A stretch of DNA of 64,000 nt from Bacteroidaceae bacterium (GTDB taxonomy: Bacteria > Bacteroidota > Bacteroidia > Bacteroidales > Bacteroidaceae): positions 44,337-108,336 of the forward strand of contig JAFUGG010000045.1 of the NCBI GenBank assembly GCA_017469525.1. Reading direction: 5' to 3'. Below the pieces are notes generated by a model that saw only the letters and a program-made list of their open reading frames with translations, had not been told where the DNA came from and ran no database searches. Position 1 is the stretch's first letter, and the number at the start of each line of letters is the position of its first letter. This document shows, in pieces, positions 43,538-52,297 of the stretch. The position numbers and the translations under genes are program-made.

Positions 43538-43547
43538 TATTTTTGCA
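43538..43547 (+). promoter_or_regulatory. Promoter -7 element of the GH30 gene
   Basis: TATTTTTGCA 17 bases before ATG 43564. It overlaps an earlier in-frame ATG (43543), so the later start is preferred. An oligomer repeat (GATTAgGGATTAAAGATTAAAG type) precedes it. Confidence 0.65.
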
Positions 43548-43563
43548 AAACAAAAGCAACGAA

Positions 43564-44952
43564 ATGAGGCTCAGGAGCATTATTATATTATTGTTGGTAG
43601 CTTCCTCTTCGAGGGCAGCCGATTATTCGATTGATACAAAGCAGGTTGCCCAGCATTGGGATGGTTGGGGTGTGTCGCTCTGCTGGTGGGCAGGACAGTG
43701 CGGCAAGTGGGACGAGAAGAAGGTGGACGAAATCATCGATTGGCTGGTCAGTCCAGATGGTCTCAACTACTCGCATTTCCGCTATAACATAGGTGGCGGA
43801 GACGACCCCGAGAACCGCCACTGTGACCCCCATCACATGGGGAAAGGCAAGGGGCTGAGAGCTGAGATGGAAGGCTTCAAATTCTTCAGCGGCGACCTCT
43901 ATCATTGGGAACGCGACTCGGCGCAAAGGAAGATACTGCTCAAAATCAAGGAAAAGCGTCCCGATGCCGTCTTCGAAGCCTTCAGCAACTCCTGTCCCTA
44001 CTACATGACCTATAGCGGCTGCGTGGGAGGCAATGCAGACGGAGGCAAAGACAACCTCAAGCCCGAATACTACGAAGAGTTTGCCCACTATCTTGTGGAC
44101 GTCTGCAAGCATTACAAGGAAGCCTATGGCATCGAGTTCAAGACGTTGGAACCCTTCAACGAGTCGCTCACCAGCTACTGGTACAGGAACGGTTCGCAGG
44201 AGGGTTGCCATTTCGACGTCCAGTCTCAGATAGCTTTCCTCCGTGTGTTGGCTCCCATCCTTCAAGAGTCGGGGCTCAGCACTGTCATCTCCGCTTCCGA
44301 CGAGACGAGCCTCGCCCATTCCATTCAGGCCATCGAGGACTATCGCGAGGCTGGAGTCCTGCCGCTGGTGGGGCAGTGGAATACGCATACCTACGAAGGC
44401 ACCAACGCCGAGCGCATCCGTCTCGCCGGGCTCGTGAAGGCAGCAGGCAAGCCTTTCTGGATGAGCGAGACGGGTTCCGGAGGCAAAGGCATCGAAGGCA
44501 ATCTCCGGCTGGCACAGCGACTCTTCGACGACATCCGATTGCTTGAACCAGAGGCATGGTTCGACTGGCAGTATATGGAAGAACGTAGCGACCAGTGGTG
44601 CACCATCAACGGCAGTTTCCAGGGACAAGTCTGTCGCAAGGTGAAGAACTATTATGTCCGCCAGCAGTGCTCGCGCTTCATCCGTCGCGGCTACGACATC
44701 CTGCAGACAGATTGTCCGCAGACCCTCGCAGCCGTCAGTCCCGACCGCCGTACACTCGTCCTCGTGCTCCTGAACGAGGGAGTACAGACCGTCCACGACA
44801 TCAGCATCCCAGGCATTAGGAAAGTATCCGTCTGGCGTACGTCGGCTTCGGAGGACATGGCAAAGGTGAAGGATTGCTGCAGCATAGCAGCCGACAGACT
44901 GAGCATCACACTGCCCGAAAAATCGATAACGACTGCAGTCGTGAAACTCTGA
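43564..44952 (+). CDS. Secreted GH30-family glycanase
   Basis: A 462-residue exported enzyme with signal peptide RLRSIIILLLVASSSRA. The barrel follows the GH30 pattern: HWDGWGVSLCWWAGQCG at the start, NYSHFRYNIGGGDDPE, acid/base region TLEPFNESLTSYWYRNGSQEGC, and nucleophile region KPFWMSETGSGG (about residue 305). The C-terminal 90 residues form the usual beta domain. GGNADGGKDNL and HYKEAYGIEFKTLEPFNE resemble endo-beta-1,6-galactanases, so action on beta-1,6-galactan side chains is plausible; beta-1,6-glucanase or glucosylceramidase activity cannot be excluded. The next gene has its own promoter. Confidence 0.86.
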   Translation: MRLRSIIILLLVASSSRAADYSIDTKQVAQHWDGWGVSLCWWAGQCGKWDEKKVDEIIDWLVSPDGLNYSHFRYNIGGGDDPENRHCDPHHMGKGKGLRAEMEGFKFFSGDLYHWERDSAQRKILLKIKEKRPDAVFEAFSNSCPYYMTYSGCVGGNADGGKDNLKPEYYEEFAHYLVDVCKHYKEAYGIEFKTLEPFNESLTSYWYRNGSQEGCHFDVQSQIAFLRVLAPILQESGLSTVISASDETSLAHSIQAIEDYREAGVLPLVGQWNTHTYEGTNAERIRLAGLVKAAGKPFWMSETGSGGKGIEGNLRLAQRLFDDIRLLEPEAWFDWQYMEERSDQWCTINGSFQGQVCRKVKNYYVRQQCSRFIRRGYDILQTDCPQTLAAVSPDRRTLVLVLLNEGVQTVHDISIPGIRKVSVWRTSASEDMAKVKDCCSIAADRLSITLPEKSITTAVVKL

Positions 44953-45088
44953 CAACGGGAAATATATGTCAAGGGATGATATCAATGTCCATGTATAGTC
45001 CTCTGGTAATTCTGTCGCAGAGGATACGACTTTTTGCGTTATCCTACAAATAATAAAGACAAAAACTTTAAGTCTAAAAGAAAAAATA

Positions 45089-45098
45089 TATCTTTGCA
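45089..45098 (+). promoter_or_regulatory. Promoter -7 element of the CotH gene
   Basis: TATCTTTGCA 22 bases before ATG 45121. It excludes an in-frame ATG at 45034. Confidence 0.75.
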
Positions 45099-45120
45099 TC
45101 TGGATTTGTGCATTCGAACG

Positions 45121-48100
45121 ATGAAAAGCAATATATGCAGCCTCCTTTGTTTTCTACTTCTTCCAGTCCTTGCCTTCGCGCAGGAGGTGGAAACGCCAGT
45201 GCTGTATATCAATGAGATTCAAGTCGCCAACTTCGACCAGTACCTTGATAATGCGAATTGCTATGGGGCCTGGGTGGAGCTCTACAATCCTTCTTCGCAG
45301 GCTGTATCGCTGGGTGCGTTCCGACTGGTGGACGGAGCAAACGAGTATCGTCTGCCTACTGCCTTTGGCAGCGTTCCCGCCAAGGGATTCAAGGTCTTGT
45401 GGTTCGACCATTATTATTCAGAAGGCAACTACGGTACGGGGGCGAGGAGACAGATACCCTTCAAACTGGATGAGGATGGGGGTACGCTCAGCCTTGTTGC
45501 ATCGGATGGCGCGGTCGTCTCTTCGGTCAGCTATCCTCCGTGCATAGCCCGTTGCTCCTGGGCCTGCACTACGGATGGCGGGGACGAATGGCAGTGGACA
45601 GGCGAACCCTCTCCAGGCAGCTCGAATGCCAGCAGCGTCTTTGCTGACTTCCGTCTCGAGGAGCCTGTGCCAAGCATCGATTCCAAAGTCTTCGACAAGA
45701 GCTTCTGGGTACGCGTGAACATTCCCAAAGGCTATACTTTGCGTTACACGTTGGACGGCAGCGCCCCCACGGCCACGAATGGCGAGACCAGCACGAACGG
45801 CCTCTTCCAGATAGCCTCGACCACTGTGCTGCGTCTATGCTTCCTGATGGACGGCTTCCTGCCGAGTCCTGTCGTGACACGCACTTACATATATCGAAAC
45901 CATGACTATTACCTGCCCATTCTCTCTGTCGTCTCCAATCCGCAGAACTTCTTCGACGACAGGACAGGCGTCTTCGTGAAAGGCACGAACGGCATGAGCG
46001 GCAACGGTCAGAGCAGTGCCTGCAACTGGAACATGGACTGGGAGCGCCCCGTCAACATGGAGTACCTCGTTCCTCAGGGAGATGGGAACGTCATCACCTA
46101 TTCCATGGTGCTGAACCAAGAGATGGACCTGGAGATATGTGGCGGCTTTACACGCGCTTATGGCGGTGCTACGGTCGATGGCAAGACGTGGGAGGCAAGA
46201 AGCTCCTTCCGACTGAAGACGGATGCGAAGTACGAGGGAGTGAATGCGATAGGCTATCCCGTCTTCCCCCTGAAGCCATACAACAAGTACCGCTGCTGGC
46301 AGGTCCGCAACGGCGGCAACGACACGTATGCCCGCATCAAGGACCCTGCCATACAGATGATGGTGCTAAGGAGCGGCTTCTACGTCGACTGTCAAGACTA
46401 TCAGCCGGCCCATGTCTTCCTGAACGGTGACTACTACGGCATGCTCAATATCCGCGAGAGCAACAACAAGCATTTTGCTTATAGCAACTACGGCATCAGC
46501 TTCGACGACATGGACCAGTTCGACCTGAGCAATGCCAAATACAACCAGAAGGTGGGTGACAATGCGGCTTGGATACAGCTCCAGAACCTTGCCAGGAAGT
46601 TGGCTCAGACGAAGTCGGAGGAGACGTACAGGCAAATCTGTGACCTGCTCGATATTGACGAATATGTGAATTACATGGCTCTGGATTGCTACATCGGACC
46701 TTCCGACTGGATAACGAACACGAACAACGTGAAAGGCTTCCGCAGCCGCACCGACGGCAAGTTCCATTTTGTACTCTTTGACCTCGATTCGGCTTTCGGG
46801 ATCTCCAACATGCTCCAGCAGCTGATGACCACAAGCGGCGGTGCAAACGTAGATGACCTCTTCCGTAACTTGATGAAGTACGACCCCTTCCGACGCCAGT
46901 TTATGGATGCCTTCTGCATCGTAGACGGTAGCGTGTTCGAGCCTTCCAGATGCGAAGAAATCGTACGCGAGATCTATCAGAACATCAATCCCGCCCTTGC
47001 ATTCGAAGGCTCCAGCTCGAACACAAACCTAATAGGCACCATCCGCTCGGCACATAACGGCACGCGCATCAGCAACCTGAAGGAATACTACGAAACCAGC
47101 TACAGCCTCTTTGCCGACATATCTTCCAATATCTCGGAAGCACGTCTTTCCGTCAACGGACAGGAAATCCCTACGGGCAGGTTCGAGGGCTATCTCTTCT
47201 CCTATAATGGTCAACCCATCCAGCTCACGGCAAAGGCACCGGCTGGATATGCCTTCAGCGGCTGGGAGACAGGCACCGACCAGACCGTCACCTCGACGCT
47301 CCTCCCCGAGGGGGCGGCATGGATGTACTACGATAGCGGCTCGATGGACGGCTACAACTGGCAGGACAGTTCCTTCGACGAAAATGGATGGCGGACAGGG
47401 ACGGCTCCGTTCGGCTTTGCAAACGATGGCTACTACATGCAGGAAAGTGCCGTCACCAAGCTGAACAAGGGTACTGGCGACAGACCTTCCACCTACTACT
47501 TCCGCAACCGCTTCCGCCTCGATGCTCCGCTGACGGACGACGATGTCCTGACCTTCAACTACCAGATAGACGACGGCATGATGCTCTATGTCAACGGGCA
47601 TGAAGTGGGTGGCTATTACGTGGCAAGCGGCTCCACCTTTTCCGACTACACCATCGGCGGGCACTTCGAAAGCCAGAGCCCTTACCAGGGAAACTTCGAG
47701 ATTCCCCACGAATACCTCATCGTCGGTGAGAATCAGATAGCCGTGGAGGTAAAGAACTGCCACAACACCAGCAGCGACATCTGGTTCGACGGCAGCCTGA
47801 CCCTCACCAGCAAAGACAGGCAACTTGCTTCACCTGCCGAGAGCTTCGACCTCTGCGAGACCTATCCAAGCGATAGCCGCATCAAACTGACGGCAAGGTT
47901 CACGCCCATCACCGACGAGCAGCTGCGGCTGGAGGCAGGCATCAATCCCCTGCGCATCAATGAGGTGTATGCCTATGGCGACGTCTGCATCAACGACTAT
48001 GGCAAGAAGGCCGACTGGATCGAACTCTATAATACCACGGACCAGGACATCTCCCTGGCAGGCCTCTTCCTTAGCGACGACCCCAGCAATCCGCGTAAGT

Positions 48101-48630
48101 ATCAGCTGCAGGAAGGCGTTGTCCCCGCCCACGGCACGCAGATTATCTGGTGCGACAAGAAAGAAGGCATCAGCCAGCTGCATGCCCCCTTCAAGCTGGA
48201 GAATGCCGATGCCGAATCCGTCTGCATTCAGGCAGCCGACGGTTCGTGGACCGACCAGCTCGACTACCGCAAGCATGGCAAGTTCCAGACCTTTGGGCGT
48301 TATCCCGACGGTAGCAACCAGGTTGCCATCCTTGGCCAACCGACCATCAACAAATCCAACCGCCTCGGCCTCTCCGACCTCCTTAACCTCACCAACGAAG
48401 ATTGGGTCACTCCCGATGGCATTATCGACATTCCGGTGGAGCCGGATGCTTGGGACGAAGAGCAATCCGCGTCCAGCGGCAGCGCGAGGGTGAAGGACAT
48501 CATCTACTACAACCTCTCCGGCCAAGTCATCGGCCGCAAGTCGTCGGGCAGCGAACTGCCCCATGGCATCTGCATCCGCAAGGTCATCTACGAGGACGGC
48601 AGCGAAGAGGTGAAGAAGATGTCGCATTAG
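45121..48630 (+). CDS. Secreted CotH-kinase-fold protein with lamin-tail domains and T9SS-like tail
   Basis: A 1169-residue exported protein. Order: signal peptide (SNICSLLCFLLLPVLAFA); lamin-tail domain (INEIQVANFDQYL... GAWVELYNPSSQAVSLGAFRL); chitobiase-C-like module (YTLRYTLDGSAPTATNGE); CotH kinase-like domain at about 260-590 (GDYYGMLNIRESNNKHF, VNYMALDCYIGPSDWITNTNNVK, FHFVLFDLDSAFG); a galactose-binding-like region (MYYDSGSMDGYNWQDSSFDENGW); a second lamin-tail domain (LRINEVYAYGDVCINDYGKKADWIELYN); and a C-terminal YYNLSGQVIGRK...GICIRKVIYEDG tail of T9SS-cargo type. CotH proteins can be atypical protein kinases; the substrate is unknown. Array F begins eight bases after the stop. 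Confidence 0.88.
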   Translation: MKSNICSLLCFLLLPVLAFAQEVETPVLYINEIQVANFDQYLDNANCYGAWVELYNPSSQAVSLGAFRLVDGANEYRLPTAFGSVPAKGFKVLWFDHYYSEGNYGTGARRQIPFKLDEDGGTLSLVASDGAVVSSVSYPPCIARCSWACTTDGGDEWQWTGEPSPGSSNASSVFADFRLEEPVPSIDSKVFDKSFWVRVNIPKGYTLRYTLDGSAPTATNGETSTNGLFQIASTTVLRLCFLMDGFLPSPVVTRTYIYRNHDYYLPILSVVSNPQNFFDDRTGVFVKGTNGMSGNGQSSACNWNMDWERPVNMEYLVPQGDGNVITYSMVLNQEMDLEICGGFTRAYGGATVDGKTWEARSSFRLKTDAKYEGVNAIGYPVFPLKPYNKYRCWQVRNGGNDTYARIKDPAIQMMVLRSGFYVDCQDYQPAHVFLNGDYYGMLNIRESNNKHFAYSNYGISFDDMDQFDLSNAKYNQKVGDNAAWIQLQNLARKLAQTKSEETYRQICDLLDIDEYVNYMALDCYIGPSDWITNTNNVKGFRSRTDGKFHFVLFDLDSAFGISNMLQQLMTTSGGANVDDLFRNLMKYDPFRRQFMDAFCIVDGSVFEPSRCEEIVREIYQNINPALAFEGSSSNTNLIGTIRSAHNGTRISNLKEYYETSYSLFADISSNISEARLSVNGQEIPTGRFEGYLFSYNGQPIQLTAKAPAGYAFSGWETGTDQTVTSTLLPEGAAWMYYDSGSMDGYNWQDSSFDENGWRTGTAPFGFANDGYYMQESAVTKLNKGTGDRPSTYYFRNRFRLDAPLTDDDVLTFNYQIDDGMMLYVNGHEVGGYYVASGSTFSDYTIGGHFESQSPYQGNFEIPHEYLIVGENQIAVEVKNCHNTSSDIWFDGSLTLTSKDRQLASPAESFDLCETYPSDSRIKLTARFTPITDEQLRLEAGINPLRINEVYAYGDVCINDYGKKADWIELYNTTDQDISLAGLFLSDDPSNPRKYQLQEGVVPAHGTQIIWCDKKEGISQLHAPFKLENADAESVCIQAADGSWTDQLDYRKHGKFQTFGRYPDGSNQVAILGQPTINKSNRLGLSDLLNLTNEDWVTPDGIIDIPVEPDAWDEEQSASSGSARVKDIIYYNLSGQVIGRKSSGSELPHGICIRKVIYEDGSEEVKKMSH

Positions 48631-48637
48631 CCCGTCA

Positions 48638-48737
48638 CATGCATACGCATTCTTTGGCTCATGCATGCGTATTCTTTTGCTTATGCATGCGTATTCTTTG
48701 GCTCATGCATGCGTATTCTTTGGCTCATGCATGCGTA
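48638..48737 (+). repeat. 22-bp-period tandem array F
   Basis: Four and a half units in perfect 22-base register: CATGCATGCGTATTCTTTGG plus CT, with few changes. It begins eight bases after the CotH-gene stop. The GTATTCTTTGG core is shared with arrays A and D; CATGCATG is palindromic. Confidence 0.92.
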
Positions 48738-48761
48738 AATCGATTATTTTTCCCTTCCCTT

Positions 48762-48800
48762 TTTAATTTTGAATTTATTAATTTTGATTTTTGAATTATT
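48762..48800. repeat. AT-rich oligomer repeat upstream of pheT
   Basis: AATTTTGAATTT, AATTTTGATTTTTGAATT: degenerate AATTTTGA units directly before the pheT promoter. Confidence 0.6.
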
Positions 48801-48805
48801 AGTCG

Positions 48806-48815
48806 TACCTTTGCA
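48806..48815 (+). promoter_or_regulatory. Promoter -7 element of pheT
   Basis: TACCTTTGCA about 32 bases before the pheT ATG; AAAGTA precedes the start. Confidence 0.75.
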
Positions 48816-48846
48816 CGCGAAATAAAAATAATAAAGTAAAGTAGCA

Positions 48847-51354
48847 ATGAATATATCATACAAATGGCTTAAGGAATATGTCGATACGACCCTGACGGCT
48901 CAGGAGGTTGCAGATGCCCTGACGAGCGCAGGACTCGAAGTGGACAGCGTAGAAGAGGTGCAGACCATCAAGGGTGGGCTTGAAGGACTCTATGTAGCAG
49001 AAGTGCTGACTTGCGAGCCGCATCCAGACAGCGACCACATGCACGTTTGTTCCGTGAATGTGGGGCAAGGTGAGCCCTTGCAGATAGTCTGTGGCGCCCC
49101 GAATGTTGCTGCCGGTCAGAAGGTGATTGCTGCTGTCGTGGGCACCAAGCTCTATGACGGCGACGAGGTCTTCACCATCAAGCGCAGCAAACTGCGCGGC
49201 GTGGAGAGTTTCGGTATGCTCTGTGCCGAAGATGAGATAGGAATTGGCAACGACCACAGCGGCATTATCGTCCTCCCCGAAGAGGCAAAAGTCGGCACAC
49301 CTGCTGCCGAGTATTACCACGTGGAGAGCGATTGGCTCATCGAGGTTGACATCACTCCCAACCGTGCCGATGCTTGCAGCCACTACGGCGTGGCACGCGA
49401 CCTCTACGCATGGCTCGTGCAGAACGGCTACAAGACGAGTCTTCATCGTCCCGACTGCGACAGCTTCAAGGTGGACGACGAAACGCTGCCTATCAGCATT
49501 ACAATAGACGACCCGAACCTCTGCCCCCGCTATGCAGCAGTCACCCTGACAGGCTGCCATGTGAAGGAAAGTCCGCAGTGGCTTCAGGACAAACTGCGTA
49601 CCATCGGCCTGCGTCCCATCAACAACATCGTGGACATCACGAACTACATCATGATGGCTTACGGTCAGCCTCTGCATTGCTTCGATGCAGATATGATAGA
49701 GGGCCGGCAAGTCATCGTCAAGACAATGCCCGAAGGCACGCCCTTCGTCACCCTCGACGGCGTGGAGCACACGCTTTCCAACCAAGACCTTGCCATCTGC
49801 AATGCCAAGGAACCGATGTGCATCGCCGGCGTGTTTGGCGGAAAGGGCAGCGGCACATACGACACGACAACCAACGTCTTGCTCGAGAGTGCCTACTTCA
49901 ATCCCACCAGCATCCGCAAGAGCGCACGTCGCCACGGCTTGAGCACCGATGCAAGCTTCCGCTTCGAGCGTGGCATCGACCCGCACGGACAGCTCTATGC
50001 CCTGAAGCAAGCAGCCATCCTCGCCAAGGAACTGGCTGGTGCGAAGGTCAGCATGCAGGTTGTCGATGTGCAGGCAAAGCCGATGCCCGACTTCAAGGTT
50101 TCGCTGAAATATGATTATGTGGACGGCCTTATCGGCAAGCATATCCCCGAGGAAACCATCAAGAGCATCGTCACGAGTCTCGAAATGAAGATTGACAGCG
50201 AGACAAGCGAAGGCATCGAACTCACGGTGCCCGCTTACAGAGTGGACGTTCAGCGCCCCTGCGACGTGGTGGAGGACATCCTTCGCATCTACGGATATAA
50301 TAATGTTGAGATACCCACGACGCTCAAGAACAGCCTGACCACAAAGACGATTCACGACTTGAGCCACAAGCTGCAGAACATCATTGCAGAGCAATTGGTT
50401 GGTGGCGGCTTCCGCGAAATACTGAACAACAGCCTGCAACGTGGTGCTTACTACGATGGTCTCGAGTCCTACAAGAGCGAGGAACTTGTGAAGCTCCTCA
50501 ATCCGCTCAGCCAGGACCTCAATGCCTTGCGTCAGACGCTTCTCTTCGGAGGCTTGGAAAGCATTGCTCGCAACATCAGCTATCGTAATGCGGACCTGCG
50601 CTTCTTCGAGTATGGCAACTGCTATCGCTTCCAAGCAGAGAAGAAGTGTGCCGACATCATCCCGGGCGTAAGCAGCAGCCGCGACCCTGAAGTCATCAAG
50701 CATGTGCTCGATGCTTACAGCGAGGACTATCACCTCGGCCTTTGGCTCACTGGCAAGCGCGTACGAGGCAGCTGGGCTCATCCCGACGAAGACAGCTCGT
50801 TCGCACAGCTCAAGGCTTACGTGATGAACATCTTTACGCGTCTCGGCGTACCCTTCGGTATGCTTGTCTTCGCTGAAGGCAAGAGCGACATATACAGTCA
50901 GAGCCTCTGCATCCAGAACAGAGGTGGCAAGACACTTGCAGAGATGGGCATCGTCGCAGGCAAACTCACCAAGGCTTTCAGTATCGATGCACCCGTTTAC
51001 TTTGCCGACATCCGCTGGAACCAAATCCTCCGCATCGTCCAGAAGCAGAACGTCACCTATACCGAGATAAGCAAGTTCCCGGCTGTCAGCCGCGACCTCG
51101 CCCTGCTGCTCGACAGTAACGTTCCCTTCGGAGAAGTGGAGCGCATTGCCTATCAGACGGAGAAGAAGCTCCTGAAGGCAGTCAAGCTCTTCGACGTCTA
51201 TGAGGGCAAGAATTTGCCCGAAGGCAAGAAGTCGTACGCCGTGAACTTCATCTTGCAGGACGAGACGAAGACCCTCAACGACAAAGCCATCGATGCCGTC
51301 ATGCAGAAGCTTATTGGCAACCTGACCAAAGAACTCGGGGCAGAGCTTCGCTAA
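48847..51354 (+). CDS. pheT: Phenylalanyl-tRNA synthetase beta subunit
   Basis: An 835-residue beta chain of the alpha2-beta2 enzyme that charges tRNA-Phe. Domains in order: EMAP/tRNA-binding (EVLTCEPHPDSDHMHVCSVNVG), B3/B4 editing domain (about 210-370; LRTIGLRPINNIVDITNYIMMAYGQPLHCFDAD), B5 (KHIPEETIKSIVTSLEMKID, VPAYRVDVQRPCDVVEDILRIYGYNN), a catalytic-like core, and the C-terminal ferredoxin-fold anticodon-binding domain (KFPAVSRDLALLLDSNVPFGEVERIA). The length is normal for Bacteroidales. The alpha subunit (pheS) is not in the window. yebC follows after 48 bases containing an ATAACGAT repeat. Confidence 0.98.
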   Translation: MNISYKWLKEYVDTTLTAQEVADALTSAGLEVDSVEEVQTIKGGLEGLYVAEVLTCEPHPDSDHMHVCSVNVGQGEPLQIVCGAPNVAAGQKVIAAVVGTKLYDGDEVFTIKRSKLRGVESFGMLCAEDEIGIGNDHSGIIVLPEEAKVGTPAAEYYHVESDWLIEVDITPNRADACSHYGVARDLYAWLVQNGYKTSLHRPDCDSFKVDDETLPISITIDDPNLCPRYAAVTLTGCHVKESPQWLQDKLRTIGLRPINNIVDITNYIMMAYGQPLHCFDADMIEGRQVIVKTMPEGTPFVTLDGVEHTLSNQDLAICNAKEPMCIAGVFGGKGSGTYDTTTNVLLESAYFNPTSIRKSARRHGLSTDASFRFERGIDPHGQLYALKQAAILAKELAGAKVSMQVVDVQAKPMPDFKVSLKYDYVDGLIGKHIPEETIKSIVTSLEMKIDSETSEGIELTVPAYRVDVQRPCDVVEDILRIYGYNNVEIPTTLKNSLTTKTIHDLSHKLQNIIAEQLVGGGFREILNNSLQRGAYYDGLESYKSEELVKLLNPLSQDLNALRQTLLFGGLESIARNISYRNADLRFFEYGNCYRFQAEKKCADIIPGVSSSRDPEVIKHVLDAYSEDYHLGLWLTGKRVRGSWAHPDEDSSFAQLKAYVMNIFTRLGVPFGMLVFAEGKSDIYSQSLCIQNRGGKTLAEMGIVAGKLTKAFSIDAPVYFADIRWNQILRIVQKQNVTYTEISKFPAVSRDLALLLDSNVPFGEVERIAYQTEKKLLKAVKLFDVYEGKNLPEGKKSYAVNFILQDETKTLNDKAIDAVMQKLIGNLTKELGAELR

Positions 51355-51360
51355 GAGTAT

Positions 51361-51400
51361 GTCATAACGATATAACGATATAACGATAAAATCATTAAAC
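51361..51400. repeat. AT-rich oligomer repeat between pheT and yebC
   Basis: ATAACGAT-ATAACGAT-ATAACGAT-AAAATC: near-perfect 8-9 base units filling most of the gap before the yebC start. Confidence 0.75.
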
Positions 51401-51402
51401 CA

Positions 51403-52143
51403 ATGGGAAGAGCATTTGAATACCGCAAAGCGACCAAACTGAAGAGATGGGGCCACATGGCTAAGACTTTCACGCGTCTGGGCAAGCAGATTGCCATTGC
51501 TGTGAAGGCTGGCGGTCCTGAACCTGAGAACAACCCAGCATTGCGTAGCGTCATCGCTGTCTGCAAGCGTGAGAACATGCCGAAGGACAACATCGAGCGC
51601 GCTATCAAGAACGCGATGGGTAAGGACCAGAGTGATTACAAGAGTGTGACTTACGAAGGATACGGCCCTCACGGCGTCGCTGTCTTTGTTGATACGCTTA
51701 CCGACAATACAACCCGCACCGTTGCCGATGTTCGCAGCGTCTTCAACAAGTTCTCAGGCAACATGGGAACGACTGGTTCACTGGCTTTCCTCTTCGACCA
51801 CAAGTGCGTGTTTACCTTCAAGAAGAAGGACGGCATGGATATGGACGACTTCATCCTCGACATGATTGACTGCGGTGTGGAGGAAGAATATGATGAGGAG
51901 TACGACGAGGAGAAGGACGTGACCACCATCACCATCTATGGCGAACCGACCAGCTTCAACGCTATCCAGAAGAAGCTCGAGGCAGACGGCTATGAGGATG
52001 TCGGCGGTGAGTTTACCTACATCCCCAACGACGTGAAGGACGTGACGCCCGAACAGCGCGAGACCATCAACAAGATGGTGGAGAAGCTCGAGGAGTTCGA
52101 CGACGTGCAGACCGTCTATACCAATATGAAGCCCGAGGAGTAA
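51403..52143 (+). CDS. YebC/PmpR-family translation/transcription factor
   Basis: A 246-residue protein of the YebC family. Signatures: the N-terminal GRAFEYRKATKLKRWGHMAKTFTRLGKQI, PEDN-type ALRSVIAVCKRENMPKDNIERAIK, YEGYGPHGVAVFVDTLTDNTTRTVADVRSVFNKFSGNMGTTGSLAFLFD, and the acidic C-terminal domain. Family members have been described as DNA-binding regulators and, more recently, as factors that relieve ribosome stalling at proline stretches. Some relatives begin with AGHSKW; this one begins GRAFEY, as other Bacteroidota do. It probably shares the pheT transcript. A terminator and array G follow. Confidence 0.95.
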   Translation: MGRAFEYRKATKLKRWGHMAKTFTRLGKQIAIAVKAGGPEPENNPALRSVIAVCKRENMPKDNIERAIKNAMGKDQSDYKSVTYEGYGPHGVAVFVDTLTDNTTRTVADVRSVFNKFSGNMGTTGSLAFLFDHKCVFTFKKKDGMDMDDFILDMIDCGVEEEYDEEYDEEKDVTTITIYGEPTSFNAIQKKLEADGYEDVGGEFTYIPNDVKDVTPEQRETINKMVEKLEEFDDVQTVYTNMKPEE

Positions 52144-52165
52144 CCCTTGCCTCAGGCTCCATGAT

Positions 52166-52215
52166 AACAAAAGAAGCGTGCCCTTCGGATTAGAAGAGTA
52201 CGCTTCGTTTGTTTT
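52166..52215 (+). terminator. Probable terminator of pheT-yebC
   Basis: GAAGCGT (52173-52179) pairs with ACGCTTC (52200-52206), with an A-rich 5' flank and GTTTGTTTT after the stem. Confidence 0.7.
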
Positions 52216-52290
52216 AGAGGTGTACCTCTTTGATGAAATCGGTGTACCTCTTTGATGAAATCGGTGTACCTCTTTGGCCAAACAGGTAGA
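52216..52290 (+). repeat. 22-bp-period tandem array G
   Basis: Units start at 52216, 52238 and 52260 in exact register, with GGTGTACCTCTTTGATGAA; the third changes GATGAA to GGCCAA, the motif of array A. A partial unit follows. It lies after the yebC terminator and in front of the convergent dnaB 3' end. Confidence 0.88.
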
Positions 52291-52297
52291 GGTGTTT

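Noticed and set aside
48402..48794. 130-residue frame across the end of the CotH gene and array F
   Set aside because: It overlaps the CotH reading frame and then translates the 22-bp repeat (SLAHACV-like periodic peptide).
48856..51672. 938-residue open frame on the minus strand opposite pheT
   Set aside because: It lies entirely antisense to pheT and part of yebC; the product is Val/Leu/His/Asp-rich without any family motif. It is a by-product of pheT codon usage.
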